Source: Acidimicrobiia bacterium (GTDB lineage Bacteria; Acidobacteriota; Vicinamibacteria; Vicinamibacterales; SCN-69-37). From it: 64,000 bases of DNA. Positions 36,914 through 46,976 of this stretch are shown here, in pieces (positions within the stretch are counted from its first letter, which is position 1; each line of letters opens with the position of its first letter). The notes under the pieces are model-generated. The model worked only from the letters and a program-made list of their open reading frames with translations. It was not told the DNA's origin and did no database searches. Location: positions 62,001 through 126,000 of the forward strand of contig VFZF01000011.1 in the NCBI GenBank assembly GCA_016871335.1. Direction: 5' to 3'. Made by a program: the position numbers and the translations under genes.

Positions 36914-39900
36914 ATGGTCCGTATGCTCAGTCGTGTCAGCGCATTCCTGGTGGTTGGTGCAGTCGCTGTCGTGTGTTTTTCAGCCCGCGGCTCGGCCCAG
37001 GCTCCACTCTTCTCGGCGGCCGAGCCGGGAATGTCTCCTGATGGAGCTGAAATTGCCTTCGTGTCCGGCGGCGATATCTGGACGGTGCCGGCCGGCGGCG
37101 GCGATGCCCGGCTCCTCATCGCGCATGAGGCGACGGAGCGGCGCCCGTTGTATTCGCCCGACGGCCGCCATCTCGCGTTCATGTCCACGCGCACCGGAGG
37201 CGGCGACATTTATGTGTTGACCCTCGCCACCGGCGACGTCCGGCGCATCACGAGCGATGACGGAGTGGAAACGTTGGAGGCGTGGTCACGTGACGGCGCG
37301 TGGCTCTACTTTGCGTCAAGCAGTCGCGACATCGCAGCGATGAACGACGTGTTCCGCGTACCGCTCACCGGAGGTACCCCGATGCCGGTCAGCGATGACC
37401 GCTACGTGAATGAGTTCGGCGTGAGTGCGTCGCCCGATGGGCAGTCGCTGGTGTTGGCCGCGCGCGGTATTGCCGGCGCCCAGTGGTGGCGCCGGGGGAG
37501 CAGTCATATCGATCAGTCGGAACTGTGGCTGCTTTCCGGCGTGTCCGGCACGCCGACGTACACGATGCTGAGTGACCGCGACTCGCGGCAGGTCTGGCCG
37601 ATGTGGGCGCGGGATGGACGCGCGCTGTATTACGTCTCCGACCGCGGCGGCGCCGAAAATGTGTGGCGCCGCGATCTGCCGGCCGCGGCCGACGCCGATG
37701 CCTCCCGAGGCCATCGACTGACGTCGTTCACCGATGGACGGGTGTTGTTTCCGTCGCTGTCGGAAGACGGCAGGACAATGGCGTTTGAACGGGGCTTCGG
37801 GTTGTGGACGCTGGATACGGCGAGCGGCGCATCACGGCAGGTGCCGGTCTCGTTCCGGGGCGCACGGTCGGCGCCCGTGCCGCAGCGTGTGCGTCAGACC
37901 AACGCGTTCTCCGATCTCGCGTTGTCGCCGGATGGCCGCAAGGTGGCGTTTGTCGCGCGCGGCATCCTGTTTGCCGCCTCGGCGAAGGAGCCCGGTGATG
38001 CCACGCGGATCACGACGACCGCGGGGTTGGTCTCGCAGCCCGTCTGGGCACCCGACAGCCGGCAGCTGGTGTATGTGGCCACACGTGGCGGTACGCAGAG
38101 CCTTTATCATTTTGACTTCACCGCCAATGCGGAGACCCGTCTGACCACTGGTGCGGCGACCGACATCTCTCCCGTGTTCTCACCCGACGGCACGCAGATC
38201 GCCTATCTGCGCGACCGGCGTGAACTGCGCGTGCTGTCCGTGGCCGACAAGACTGAACGCACGCTCGCGACCGGGATGTTTGCCGATGCGATCGACACAC
38301 CGACGCCGGTGTGGGGACCCGGCGGCCGATGGATTGCATTGTTTGCCATCGGCGCGAAGTCCTTCACCAACGTGCAGCTCGTGCCGCTCGGTGCACCCGG
38401 CGGCCCGCCGCGTCCCATCAGCAGCCTCTCGAACGTGTACGCCAACAGCATTGCGTGGACACCCGATGGCCGCACCATCTTCTTCGACACCCGCCAGCGC
38501 ACCGAACTCGGCCAGCTCGCGCGCGTGGACCTGACGCTCCGCACCCCGAAGTTTCGCGAAGACCTCTTCCGCGATCTCTTCACGCAGAACCCAACGATCC
38601 GCACAACACCCAACCCCACCCAGCCTTCACCCAACCTTACCCAACCCGATCCGGTCTTCGACGACATCCGCCAGCGCCTCTCCTTTGTGCCGCTTGGCAT
38701 GGACGTGCAGCGTGTGGCTGTGAGTCCGGACGGCAAACTCGCGTTAATCACCGCCACGGTCGCCGGGCAGACCAATCTCTACACGTATCCGCTCGACGAG
38801 CTCGCGGCCGATCGTCCCGTCGCTCGGCAGTTGACGACAACGGCCGGCGGAAAGTCGGATGCGCAGTTCAGCCCGGACAGTCGCGAGGTGTATTACCTGG
38901 AAGCCGGACGCATCCAGATTGCCACGGTGGAGAGCCGTGCGTCGCGCGCGTTGTCGGTGACGGCGGAGTTCACGTCGGATTTTGAGCAGGAGAAGATGGA
39001 GGTCTTCCGCGAGGCATGGACGCTGCTGCGCGACAACTTCTACGATCCCCAGTTTCACGGGGTGAACTGGGAAACGTCACGCGAGATCTATGGACCGCGC
39101 GTGCAGGCGGCGTCGACGCCGGATGAGATGCGCCGGATCATGAGCCTGATGATCGGCGACCTGAACGCGTCGCACCTGGGAATCAGTGGTGGCGGCGGGG
39201 GCAGCCTGGTGGTCGGCAAGCTCGGGCTGCGCTTTGATGCCCGCGAGTTTGAGACGCAGGGACGGCTGCGGGTGACTGAGGTCATCACGCTTGGCCCGGC
39301 GGCGGTGACTCGTGAGATCAACGTCGGTGACTACGTGCGGCAGGTGAACAACACCGACGTGCGGGCCGCATTTGATCTCGACGCCGCGCTTGCACACACC
39401 GTGAATCGACGCGTGGTCCTGATGTTGTCGGCCTCGCCAGCCGGGCCCATACGCGAGGTGGTGGTGAGGCCGGTGGACCAGGCCACCGAGAAGGGTCTGG
39501 TGTATCGCCAGTGGGTCGAGCGCAACCGGGAGTACGTGCTGAAAGTCAGCGGCGGCCGGCTGGGGTACGTCCACATGGCCAGCATGAGTGCAGGAGCGCT
39601 GGAGCAACTGCATCTGGATCTTGATGTGGAGAACCACGGGCACGACGGCGTCGTCATCGACCTTCGCAACAACAACGGCGGGTTCGTGAACGCATATGCG
39701 CTCGATGTGTTCGCGCGTCAGCCGTATCTGCGGATGTCGCTGCGTGGTCTGCCTGAGTCTCCCGCCCGGACTGTGCTCGGCCAGCGCGCGCTCGAGTCAC
39801 CGACGGTGCTGGTCGTCAATCAGCACTCATTGTCGGACGCTGAAGACTTCACGGAAGGCTACCGCACGCTCAAGCTCGGTCCGATCGTGGGCGAGCCGAC

Positions 39901-40129
39901 GGCCGGCTGGATCATCTACACGTGGAACAGGACGTTGTTCGACGGGTCTACACTGCGGCTGCCTCGCATGCGCGTGCGCGCGGCTGACGGCACCGACATG
40001 GAACTCAAGCCGCGGCCCGTCGATGTAGAGGTCGAACGTCCGCTCGGTGAGTGGCGGACATCCGGCCAGGATACGCAGCTCTTCCGAGCCGTGCGCACGT
40101 TGATTCAGCGACTCGGGATCGTCGAGTGA
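36914..40129 (+). CDS. Tricorn-like S41 peptidase with WD40/PD40 propeller
   Basis: About 1,071 residues from ATG 36914 (MVRMLSRVSAFLVV), which directly precedes a signal peptide ending GSAQA. Residues about 30-560 form beta-propeller blades (SPDGRHLAFMSTRTGGGDIYVL and similar). A Pro/Asn/Thr-rich insert lies near 565-580. About 690-790 is the C1 region, followed by a PDZ-like part (RLRVTEVITLGPAAV..INVGDYVRQVN). The S41 core has VIDLRNNNGGFVN and VVNQHSLSDAEDF with the catalytic Ser. Tricorn relatives degrade oligopeptides; this one is exported. The length is normal for the family. Confidence 0.9.
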   Translation: MVRMLSRVSAFLVVGAVAVVCFSARGSAQAPLFSAAEPGMSPDGAEIAFVSGGDIWTVPAGGGDARLLIAHEATERRPLYSPDGRHLAFMSTRTGGGDIYVLTLATGDVRRITSDDGVETLEAWSRDGAWLYFASSSRDIAAMNDVFRVPLTGGTPMPVSDDRYVNEFGVSASPDGQSLVLAARGIAGAQWWRRGSSHIDQSELWLLSGVSGTPTYTMLSDRDSRQVWPMWARDGRALYYVSDRGGAENVWRRDLPAAADADASRGHRLTSFTDGRVLFPSLSEDGRTMAFERGFGLWTLDTASGASRQVPVSFRGARSAPVPQRVRQTNAFSDLALSPDGRKVAFVARGILFAASAKEPGDATRITTTAGLVSQPVWAPDSRQLVYVATRGGTQSLYHFDFTANAETRLTTGAATDISPVFSPDGTQIAYLRDRRELRVLSVADKTERTLATGMFADAIDTPTPVWGPGGRWIALFAIGAKSFTNVQLVPLGAPGGPPRPISSLSNVYANSIAWTPDGRTIFFDTRQRTELGQLARVDLTLRTPKFREDLFRDLFTQNPTIRTTPNPTQPSPNLTQPDPVFDDIRQRLSFVPLGMDVQRVAVSPDGKLALITATVAGQTNLYTYPLDELAADRPVARQLTTTAGGKSDAQFSPDSREVYYLEAGRIQIATVESRASRALSVTAEFTSDFEQEKMEVFREAWTLLRDNFYDPQFHGVNWETSREIYGPRVQAASTPDEMRRIMSLMIGDLNASHLGISGGGGGSLVVGKLGLRFDAREFETQGRLRVTEVITLGPAAVTREINVGDYVRQVNNTDVRAAFDLDAALAHTVNRRVVLMLSASPAGPIREVVVRPVDQATEKGLVYRQWVERNREYVLKVSGGRLGYVHMASMSAGALEQLHLDLDVENHGHDGVVIDLRNNNGGFVNAYALDVFARQPYLRMSLRGLPESPARTVLGQRALESPTVLVVNQHSLSDAEDFTEGYRTLKLGPIVGEPTAGWIIYTWNRTLFDGSTLRLPRMRVRAADGTDMELKPRPVDVEVERPLGEWRTSGQDTQLFRAVRTLIQRLGIVE
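38606..38648. repeat. CCCAACC short tandem repeat inside tricorn-like gene
   Basis: Degenerate 7-mer-like units (ACCCAACCC, ACCCAGCC) in tandem encode the low-complexity peptide NPTQPSPNLTQPDP. It lies between the propeller and the protease half, where an insertion would be tolerated. Confidence 0.6.
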
Positions 40130-40130
40130 C

Positions 40131-40235
40131 CGTACGTAGGGCCGCCCGGCACGTAGGGCCCGCTGAACTGTAGCGGGCCGTCCCCCAATGGCGCGCTCAA
40201 GTTCAGCGCGCCCTACGTCCAATGAGCGCGCCCTA
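40131..40235. repeat. Palindromic repeat cluster of the TAGGGCGCGC family, copy 1
   Basis: The cluster contains the inverted repeats GGCCCGCT/AGCGGGCC and GGCGCGCT/AGCGCGCC and three CGTAGGG- or TGTAGGG-type boxes. It fills the convergent gap between the tricorn-like gene and the WYL gene. Its last TAGGGCGCGC box (minus strand) supplies the TAG stop of the WYL regulator. A related cluster is at 62017-62117. Confidence 0.8.
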
Positions 40236-41210
40236 CAAGTACTGGCCAGCGGCCTTGGCCAGCTCTTCCCGCATCGCCTTGACCAGCGCTGGCGGGCTGA
40301 GGGCGCGGGCGTCGGCGCCGAAGCTGAGGAGCCAGCTGCGCAGGGCCCAGTCGTTGGAGACCTTGAGGGTGACGCGAAGGCGGCCGTCCGGCAGTTCGGC
40401 GACCTGCTGGGACTCGTGCCACACGCGGCCGCGGACGTAGGGAGACACCCGTGCGGCGAATTCCACTTCGATGTGTTCGGGCTCGGCGGCAAACACGCCG
40501 AGTGATGAACCAAACACGTCGGTGGGCAGCTCGCGGGTGCGACGGAAGGTCGTCTCCTGCACCGAGAGGCGCTCGATGCGTTCGACGGCAAAGGTTCGGA
40601 ACTCGTCGTACTGCGGCACCCACGCGATCAGATACACGCCGCCCTGCGCGAGGGCAATGCGATACGGATGCACCACGTACGCCCTGGCGCGATGACTGGC
40701 CGCGGAGAAATACCGCATGTCGGCGATGCGGCGGTCGCGCACGGCGTCAAACAGGCGCCGTGTCACGTCCACAAGGTCGCGGCCGGCACCGGCTTTTGGT
40801 GCCGCCTTGGTCGAGATGACCTGCGGCAGTGCGGAGAGGAACTCCCGCATCCGGGGATTCAGCGCGCCTTCGATCTTTGTCAGCGCCGTCCGCAACTGAT
40901 CGGCCAGCGGCCATGCGGACAGGGCCTCCACGATCGAACGGCTCAGGAACAGGGCCGCGACATCCTCGACCGCCAGGCCTTCCTGCACGGAGCGAAATGG
41001 CTGCGCGTCGAGTTTCCAGCGCTTGGTGTCGTGTTCTTCTCCTTCGTCAAACAGCGCGAACCCGGCTTCCTGCAGTGCCTGCAAGTCCCGGCGGATCGTG
41101 CGCGTCGTGACCCCGGCGCGATCGGCCAGATCGTGAATGGTCACGCCGGTGCGCGACGACTCGACGTGTTTCAGGATCTGCCATTGACGAATAACTTCCT
41201 GATTACGCAT
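40233..41210 (-). CDS. WYL-domain (YafY-type) transcriptional regulator
   Basis: About 325 residues from ATG 41210. The N-terminal DeoR-like helix-turn-helix (IHDLADRAGVTTRTIRRDLQALQEAGF) is followed by the WYL domain (about 145-235: RIADMRYFSA, YVVHPYRIALAQGGVYLIAW) and a WCX extension (PYVRGRVWHESQQV..GRLRVTLKV). WYL domains sense nucleic-acid or nucleotide ligands and often control DNA-damage or defence genes. The 5' end overlaps the TMEM175 remnant, and its stop codon lies in an intergenic repeat. The target genes are unknown. Confidence 0.88.
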   Translation of the reverse strand: MRNQEVIRQWQILKHVESSRTGVTIHDLADRAGVTTRTIRRDLQALQEAGFALFDEGEEHDTKRWKLDAQPFRSVQEGLAVEDVAALFLSRSIVEALSAWPLADQLRTALTKIEGALNPRMREFLSALPQVISTKAAPKAGAGRDLVDVTRRLFDAVRDRRIADMRYFSAASHRARAYVVHPYRIALAQGGVYLIAWVPQYDEFRTFAVERIERLSVQETTFRRTRELPTDVFGSSLGVFAAEPEHIEVEFAARVSPYVRGRVWHESQQVAELPDGRLRVTLKVSNDWALRSWLLSFGADARALSPPALVKAMREELAKAAGQYL

Positions 41211-41663
41211 TGGAGTCGTGCTGGGTGCTCGGTGCTGGGTGCTCGGCGCTTGTGCTGGGTGCTGGGTGCGCTGTGCTGAGTGCGTGCTTTGCACGCCCAC
41301 CCTTGTCGTCGCTCCAGCCGGATTGATGCGGCATGAGTCCCACCAGGATCAGCGACACCACGCCGAGGCCGGCGCCGATCAGGTGTCCACGCACGGCGTA
41401 GCGCAGGTCGGTGAGCTGCATGGCATCCAGCTGCAGCTGGTCCCGGCGCTTCCGCGCGCGGTGGTGCGGCAGCAGAAACGTGCCGACCACGAGGACCACG
41501 CCGCCGCTGTGGATCACCATGACGAGGGGATGCCCATCGCGGCAATGTTGGGAATCGTCGCCGGGTCCATCGTGGGTGGCCCGACCGGCGCCAGCGTCAG
41601 CACAAAGCCGAACACGGCGTCGCTGAAGCCTTCAAGTCTGGTGATCTCGACAGGGCGGCTCAT
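41203..41663 (-). pseudogene. TMEM175-like (DUF1211) channel gene with internal deletion
   Basis: ATG 41663 starts MSRPVEITRLEGFSDAVFGF, the first transmembrane helix and RxxxFSDAV signature of TMEM175-type potassium channels. After about 50 residues the frame ends, and the neighbouring frame continues VIHSGGVVLVVGTFLLPHHR, RDQLQLDAMQ and GAGLGVVSLILVGLMP, the C-terminal part of the same family. About 80-100 central residues with the other helices are missing. The last codons run through a GCACCCAGC repeat up to a TAA that overlaps the WYL start. Confidence 0.65.
41217..41287. repeat. GCACCCAGC short tandem repeat, copy 3
   Basis: About 70 bp of tandem GTGCTGGGTGCTCG-type units lie directly upstream of the WYL start. 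It is the longest of three clusters of this unit in the window and adds a Ser/Thr/His/Pro-rich tail to the TMEM175 remnant. Confidence 0.75.
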
Positions 41664-41705
41664 TGGCCGCTCATTATTGCCCATCCGCCCCCTGGACCGC
41701 GGACT

Positions 41706-41749
41706 GCGGCCCCGCCTGCGCCAAGGCTACGGCGGGCACGCTGCGGACT
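41706..41749. repeat. 44-bp intergenic repeat, copy 2
   Basis: It matches 20461-20504 over 44 bp with a few substitutions. Here it is flanked on both sides by GCGGACT/GGACCG-type 7-mers, like those at 62117-62156. Confidence 0.8.
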
Positions 41750-41808
41750 ATGGACCGTGTCCAGCCCTGTCACACCCCCCACTTAGCCTCTGGACATGGA
41801 GGCGGAAG

Positions 41809-42015
41809 ATGCAGCGATTTCATGGCACGGCGGCACGGCAGTTGGTGTTGATTGGGGATCGGCCTGAGACGGCGGCGATGTTCACACCCCGGCCGGCGCC
41901 CCCGCGCATCCGGCTGATGCAAAAGGACCTGTACGCCGAGCTGACGCGGCGGCGGCGCCACGCGCAGATTGCCGCGCGGCGCCTGTTGCGGAGTTCCGAA
42001 GTCCCGACGCCCTAG
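41809..42015 (+). CDS. Small basic hypothetical protein
   Basis: The 68-residue frame starts at ATG 41809 with GGAGG 4 nt upstream. The protein is Arg-rich (LYAELTRRRRHAQIAARRLL) and has no recognised domain. Its TAG overlaps the stop of the convergent outer-membrane protein gene by 3 nt. The good ribosome site supports a real gene, but no family is recognised. Confidence 0.45.
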   Translation: MQRFHGTAARQLVLIGDRPETAAMFTPRPAPPRIRLMQKDLYAELTRRRRHAQIAARRLLRSSEVPTP

Positions 42016-42819
42016 AACCTGACCATCAACCCCACGTTGGCCGGCATGAAGATGCGGGCGCCTGTGTTGTTGATCATCTCGACCCCGAGGGGGCGCAGGT
42101 CATCGTCCCGGCGGACGAGACGCGGCGTCCAGCGGGCACCGGCTTCCACGAAGATGCCCATGTGCCAGCGTTCGTAGGTGATGCCGAACACGGTCGCGGC
42201 GGTCTGCAGGGTGGCCGCGTCGTAGAAGCGGACGGTGCCGAGGCTGCCAGTGGCGCCACCGGTGGTCAGGTCCGCCGTGATGGCCTCGACCTTCCGGCGG
42301 CCGTACGTCAGGTTCACGTACGACTTGCTGCGGCCGACCGCGCGGAAGTAGTGCCGCCAGCCGCCTTCGATCGAGCTGTCTTCGTAGGTGGTGAACGTCG
42401 CGCGAAGCGGCTGCGACCCGGCGCTCGTCACGACCTGCCCGAGGGACCTGGATGATCAGCTCATCCTTCTGGAAGATGCCGATGCCCGCACTGGCGTGGA
42501 AACGCTTCGGTACGGCGACGTAGACGTCCGGGTAGTGTCCCACCAGTGTCGACTGGACGATGCGGCTCTGGCTGCGGCACGCGGTCGGACCTTCGGAGAG
42601 GTCCGGGTCACAGTTCAGCCCCGGCACCACCACTTCGCCGAAGAGGTCGAGGTCGAGCCCGCCCGACACCATCAGCGACACGCGGGACTTGATGCCGAGC
42701 TCGCTTTCAGGCAACGAGGCAACAGGGCCCGTGGGCGGACCCTGTGCCTCGGCCACGCTCGCGAGGAAGAGACAGATCACCGCCAATGGTGCGACGGGCG
42801 CCCACCCTCGCTGGCGCAT
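42012..42819 (-). pseudogene. Outer-membrane beta-barrel protein, frameshifted
   Basis: The N-terminal frame has a signal peptide (LAVICLFLASVAEAQ) and about 125 residues up to FQKDELIIQV. The C-terminal frame continues VVTSAGSQPLRATFTTYED, WRHYFRAVGRSKSYVNLTYG and ends NVGLMVRF, whose final Phe fits an outer-membrane barrel. Removing one C from the CCC near 42440 joins the frames as IIQVLGQVVTSAG. The start ATG overlaps the stop of the GDH gene (TAATG), so it was part of that operon. It is either a recent mutation or a sequencing error. Confidence 0.7.
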
Positions 42820-44243
42820 TACGGAAACACTCCCAATTCCTTGTAAGCCATGGCGATCTTGTCGATGGCCGTGAGAAATGCCGCGGCCCGCAGGTCGCCC
42901 AATTTCGGATTGCGCTTCAGCGCGTCGCGAATCGCGTGGTACGCCACGATCATCGTTTCCTCAAGGCCGGAGTTGACGATGTCCTCTTCGGACGCGCCGT
43001 GCACCAATGTGCGCTTCTGCTCGTCGGAGAGTTTCTTGCCCGTGAGCGATTCGAGCGCCTGCACAAACGACGCCTCGTCACGTTCCTCCAGCCGCTTGTT
43101 CATGCGGCCGAACCGGACGTGCGACAGGTTCTTCAGCCACTCAAAGTAGGACACCGTGACGCCGCCAGCATTCGCATACAGATCGGGAATCACCATGATG
43201 CCGCGATCCCGGAACACCGCTTCCGCCTCAGGTGTCGTCGGGCCGTTCGCGCCTTCGACGATGATCCTGGCCTTCACGCGAGCGGCGTTCCCGCCGGTCA
43301 ACACGTTTTCCAGTGCCGCCGGAATCAGGATGTCGCAGTCGAGTTCGAGCGCGTCGGCCGAGTGCGGGATGTCGGTCGCGCCTGGGAATCCCAGGAGGGA
43401 TCCCGTCGCCTTGCGATGCGCGACGACGGCATCCGGATCGAGTCCGGCCGTGTTCATGATCGCGCCTTCGTATTCGGCCAGACCAATCACGCGTGCGCCG
43501 CCTTCATGGCAGAACTTCGCCACGTGATAGCCGACATTGCCGAGGCCCTGCACGACGACGCGTTTGCCTTCGAGCCCTGGCGGGAGGCCGAGCGCCTTCA
43601 TGTCGTCAGCGAAACTCGCCGCTTCGCGGACGGCGAAGTACAGCCCGCGGCCCGTGGCTTCGCGCCGGCCACGCACGCCGCCCTGGGTGACGGGCTTGCC
43701 GGTGACGCAGCCCACGCCGTCGAGCGATCCGGGATGCAGCGCCATGTAGGTGTCGACAATCCACGCCATCTCACGTTCCCCCGTCCCGTAGTCCGGAGCT
43801 GGGACGTCGATGCCTGGGCCGATGAAGTTCTTCTTCACCAATTCGTGGGTGTAGCGGCGGGTGATGCGCTCAAGCTGCTCCACCGAGTACTGTTTCGGAT
43901 CGATCTGTACGGCGCCCTTGGCACCGCCGTACGGCACGTCCACGATGGCGCACTTGTACGTCATCAGTGCCGCCAGCGCCTTCACTTCTTCCTCATCCAC
44001 ATGGGACGCGTAGCGGATGCCGCCCTTGGTCGGCAATTTGTGATGGCTGTGTTCCACGCGCCACGCGCGAATCACTTCGATCGTGCCGTCGTCATTCCTG
44101 AACGGAAAGCTGAAGCGGTACACGCTGTTGCAGGCCTTGATCTGCTCGAGCAGGCCTTGGGGATGGTCACTCCAGCGGGCGGCATGGTCGAAGTACTGGT
44201 TGACGAAATCGAACATGCCGTCGCCGGTCTGGCTGCTGCTCAT
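42819..44243 (-). CDS. Glutamate dehydrogenase (Glu/Leu/Phe/Val family)
   Basis: The 474-residue protein has the substrate region [10 protein letters not shown] and [11 protein letters not shown] with the catalytic Lys, [21 protein letters not shown], and the NAD(P)-binding Rossmann part [15 protein letters not shown]. The residues and length fit catabolic or biosynthetic glutamate dehydrogenase. It interconverts glutamate and 2-oxoglutarate with ammonia. Its ATG overlaps the stop of the acyl ligase gene, and its TAA overlaps the start of the barrel protein gene, so three genes form one operon. Confidence 0.92.
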   Translation of the reverse strand: MSSSQTGDGMFDFVNQYFDHAARWSDHPQGLLEQIKACNSVYRFSFPFRNDDGTIEVIRAWRVEHSHHKLPTKGGIRYASHVDEEEVKALAALMTYKCAIVDVPYGGAKGAVQIDPKQYSVEQLERITRRYTHELVKKNFIGPGIDVPAPDYGTGEREMAWIVDTYMALHPGSLDGVGCVTGKPVTQGGVRGRREATGRGLYFAVREAASFADDMKALGLPPGLEGKRVVVQGLGNVGYHVAKFCHEGGARVIGLAEYEGAIMNTAGLDPDAVVAHRKATGSLLGFPGATDIPHSADALELDCDILIPAALENVLTGGNAARVKARIIVEGANGPTTPEAEAVFRDRGIMVIPDLYANAGGVTVSYFEWLKNLSHVRFGRMNKRLEERDEASFVQALESLTGKKLSDEQKRTLVHGASEEDIVNSGLEETMIVAYHAIRDALKRNPKLGDLRAAAFLTAIDKIAMAYKELGVFP

Positions 44244-46936
44244 TGGGACCTCCGTCGCAGGGCGTCACACATGCGCGCGACTGCGTCGCGCAACGCCTGC
44301 GTTCCCTCAGCATACTTCCCCGGTACAACGGAGAGAGAAGGGCCGATGTCGAGCCGCACCGGCGTGGCGCGCCAGGGCAGCAGTCCGCGCCAGTTGAACG
44401 GACGGCTGCGGGGCCACAACTCGAACAGTCCGTCCATCGCGACCGGCACAATCGGCGCCTGACAATGGGCGGAGAGAATCGCCGCACCTTTCTTGAAGGC
44501 TTTCAGCTCGCCGTCGATTGACCGTTCACCTTCCGGGAAAAGCATCAGCACCTTCCCGAGCCGCAGACCGGAGGCGCCCGCCTTCATCGCACGTTCCAAA
44601 TTGGCATCGGCGTCCACCGGAATGACATTCGTCACGCGGGCAGCCCACTTCATGAACGGAGTCTGGTAGTACTCGGCGGCACCCACCGCGAAGATCTGCC
44701 GCAGCGTGCCGAAGGGAAGCGTGCCCAGCAGCACGAATCCATCGAGATACGACTGGTGATTCGGGCTGATGACGAACGGCCCCTTGTCTGGCAGATGGTT
44801 GCGTCCGGTCGACCGTCCGCGGGTCAGCAGATACACGACGCCGGCGATCGTCCGGACAATGACGAAGAAGAAGGCGGTGCGCAGGAAGGGCGTATGTCGC
44901 AGTTGCTGTTCAAGCTCGGGGTCGATGGGTTCGTGGAGGATGGACTCCCACATCGTTTCGGCCCCGGGGGCTGCCGCCCCTGGGCTCCTTCCCTCAGCCC
45001 GAGCGCTCCGTGCCGCCAGCACCGCGTCCACCAGGTGCCGGGCGGTGAAGATGGTCGCGCGTGTCTCCGGGAGGACCCGGCAGCCGTGTTGCCGCTCAAG
45101 CGCGGTGAGCAGTTCGACGCGCTCCATGGAGTCAAGCGCGAGGTCGAGATCCAGGTTGGCGTCGGGACGGACAGTCGGTCGCTTCAGCAGTGTCGCGATG
45201 ATCTGCATCGCCTCGGCGTGCGTCGGCGCCGTCAGCCACGTGGTTTCCTCATCGCTCAGAACAACGGTCTCAGCTGAGGTCTCAACCACGGCCTGCTCGC
45301 GCAGTCGCTTCTCGATCGCATGCCGCTTCACCTTGCCCGTGGTGGTTCTCGGCAGCGGCTCGACCCAGATGTCGTACGTCAGGATGCGTTTGTGCGCGGG
45401 CAGGTGCACCGAGCGGCTTTCGACCTCAAAGCGCACCAGTTGCTGCACGTTGACGACACCACGCTCCCGGAGCACATTCTCATCAGCCACGATCACCGCA
45501 TGCAGCCGTTCGCCGATGGGTTCACCCGGCCGGCTGAGTCCCAGCACACACAGTTCCTTGATGACGTCGGCTTCGCGATAATGCGCTTCGATTTCCTCTG
45601 GATACAGGTTCTTGCCCGAGGCCAGCACGATCATTTCCTTCTTGCGGCCCGTGATGTAGAGCCGGCCGTCCGCGTCGAGGCGGCCAAGGTCGCCGGTGTG
45701 CAGCCAGCCGTCCTTCAAGGTGTCACCGGTGGCGTCGGGCCGCCGGAAGTACTCGCGCATGACGATGGGGCCGCGAATCAGAATTTCGCCGTCTTCCTGC
45801 TCGCGATCCGCGCCAGGCTCCTGCGGCGCGATGCGGATCGCGACGTCCTTGAGGGGCTGGCCGACCGACGTCGTGTAGCGGTCGCCAGGACGCACGATGG
45901 TGGCGCCCCCGGAGGTCTCGGTGAGTCCGTACGCGTTGAGCAACGCAAACCCCATGTCGTACAGGTCGCGTCCGATCGCCGGATCAAACCGCGAACCGCC
46001 GGTCACGAGAAACCGCATGTGGCTGCCAAGCACGGCGTGCACCTTGGCAAACCACCGGCGTCCCGGGTTCCATCCCGTGCGTTCGCGCAGCCATCCATTG
46101 GTCCTGAGCAGTACGCGGAAGACTGCGCGGCGCACCGGGTTGGCCTTGGCCACCTCGCCCATGACGCGCTGATGGATCAGATAAAAGAACTGCGGGACAC
46201 ACGCGAAGATCGTGATCTGCCGCTGCTGCAGGGCTTCCAGGAGCGCCGTCGAGTTGACGCTCTGCAGAAACACGACACGTCCGCCCACCGCAAGCGGCAA
46301 CAACAGGTTCGCCATCTGCGCGAGGGAATGGAACAGCGGCAGCACGCCGAGCACCGCGTCGGTTTCCGTCACGGTCACGACGGAAAACGCCGCCTGCCGC
46401 TCCGCTTCCAGGTTGCCGTGTGTGAGGACAACCCCCTTGGGATCCGACGTGGTGCCGGACGTGTACAAAATGACCGCGGCCTCCTGGTCGCCGCGCGCCA
46501 CCACTGGCGGGGCCGGTGCGGCTGGCGGCAGTTCGTGCATCAGCCGCACGTCGGGCGCGGGTGACAACCCCGCGCACGCCGCCCGCACCCCGTCCTCATA
46601 CCTCGTTGTCGTAAAAATGAGGCGGGCGCCGGAGTTCTCCAGCACGGTCCGTACCTGGCCGGACTTGTAGGCCGTGTCCAGGGGAACGGCGATGGCGCCG
46701 AGCCGCAGGATGCCGAAGTAGACCGCAATCCACCGGGCGTCGTTGTCGCCGAGAATCGCGACGCGGTCGTCGGCGACGATGCCCCGGCCGTGAAGCCAGG
46801 CGGCAAACGCGGCGGCTTCCTCGGTCAACTGGCGGTAGGTGGTGGGAATCAGGGCGTCCGGGGTCTGCAGCTCGACCGCATGGAGGGTGGGGAAGCGGTC
46901 GGCGGCCGCGGCGACGCGATCGTAGAAGTTCGCCAT
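44240..46936 (-). CDS. Acyl-AMP ligase - acyl carrier - PlsC acyltransferase fusion
   Basis: About 898 residues from ATG 46936 ([15 protein letters not shown]). Residues 1-555 are an acyl-CoA/ACP-synthetase-type adenylation domain ([40 protein letters not shown], catalytic Lys in TTTGKVKR). Residues about 590-660 are a carrier domain with the phosphopantetheine site [13 protein letters not shown]. The rest, about 700-898, is a PlsC acyltransferase ([17 protein letters not shown]). So one protein may activate a fatty acid, hold it and transfer it to a lipid acceptor. It differs in domain order from the Aas-like protein at 25160-28558. It is divergent from the selenoprotein gene. Confidence 0.88.
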   Translation of the reverse strand: MANFYDRVAAAADRFPTLHAVELQTPDALIPTTYRQLTEEAAAFAAWLHGRGIVADDRVAILGDNDARWIAVYFGILRLGAIAVPLDTAYKSGQVRTVLENSGARLIFTTTRYEDGVRAACAGLSPAPDVRLMHELPPAAPAPPVVARGDQEAAVILYTSGTTSDPKGVVLTHGNLEAERQAAFSVVTVTETDAVLGVLPLFHSLAQMANLLLPLAVGGRVVFLQSVNSTALLEALQQRQITIFACVPQFFYLIHQRVMGEVAKANPVRRAVFRVLLRTNGWLRERTGWNPGRRWFAKVHAVLGSHMRFLVTGGSRFDPAIGRDLYDMGFALLNAYGLTETSGGATIVRPGDRYTTSVGQPLKDVAIRIAPQEPGADREQEDGEILIRGPIVMREYFRRPDATGDTLKDGWLHTGDLGRLDADGRLYITGRKKEMIVLASGKNLYPEEIEAHYREADVIKELCVLGLSRPGEPIGERLHAVIVADENVLRERGVVNVQQLVRFEVESRSVHLPAHKRILTYDIWVEPLPRTTTGKVKRHAIEKRLREQAVVETSAETVVLSDEETTWLTAPTHAEAMQIIATLLKRPTVRPDANLDLDLALDSMERVELLTALERQHGCRVLPETRATIFTARHLVDAVLAARSARAEGRSPGAAAPGAETMWESILHEPIDPELEQQLRHTPFLRTAFFFVIVRTIAGVVYLLTRGRSTGRNHLPDKGPFVISPNHQSYLDGFVLLGTLPFGTLRQIFAVGAAEYYQTPFMKWAARVTNVIPVDADANLERAMKAGASGLRLGKVLMLFPEGERSIDGELKAFKKGAAILSAHCQAPIVPVAMDGLFELWPRSRPFNWRGLLPWRATPVRLDIGPSLSVVPGKYAEGTQALRDAVARMCDALRRRSQ

Positions 46937-46976
46937 GCAGAGGGTAAGATACCGCCAAAAGGAGTCCGGCCCAATT

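Noticed and set aside
42744-44462. 572-residue plus-strand frame antisense to glutamate dehydrogenase
   Set aside because: Composition is His/Arg/Asp-biased, typical of a shadow frame, and the minus strand codes a complete conserved enzyme.
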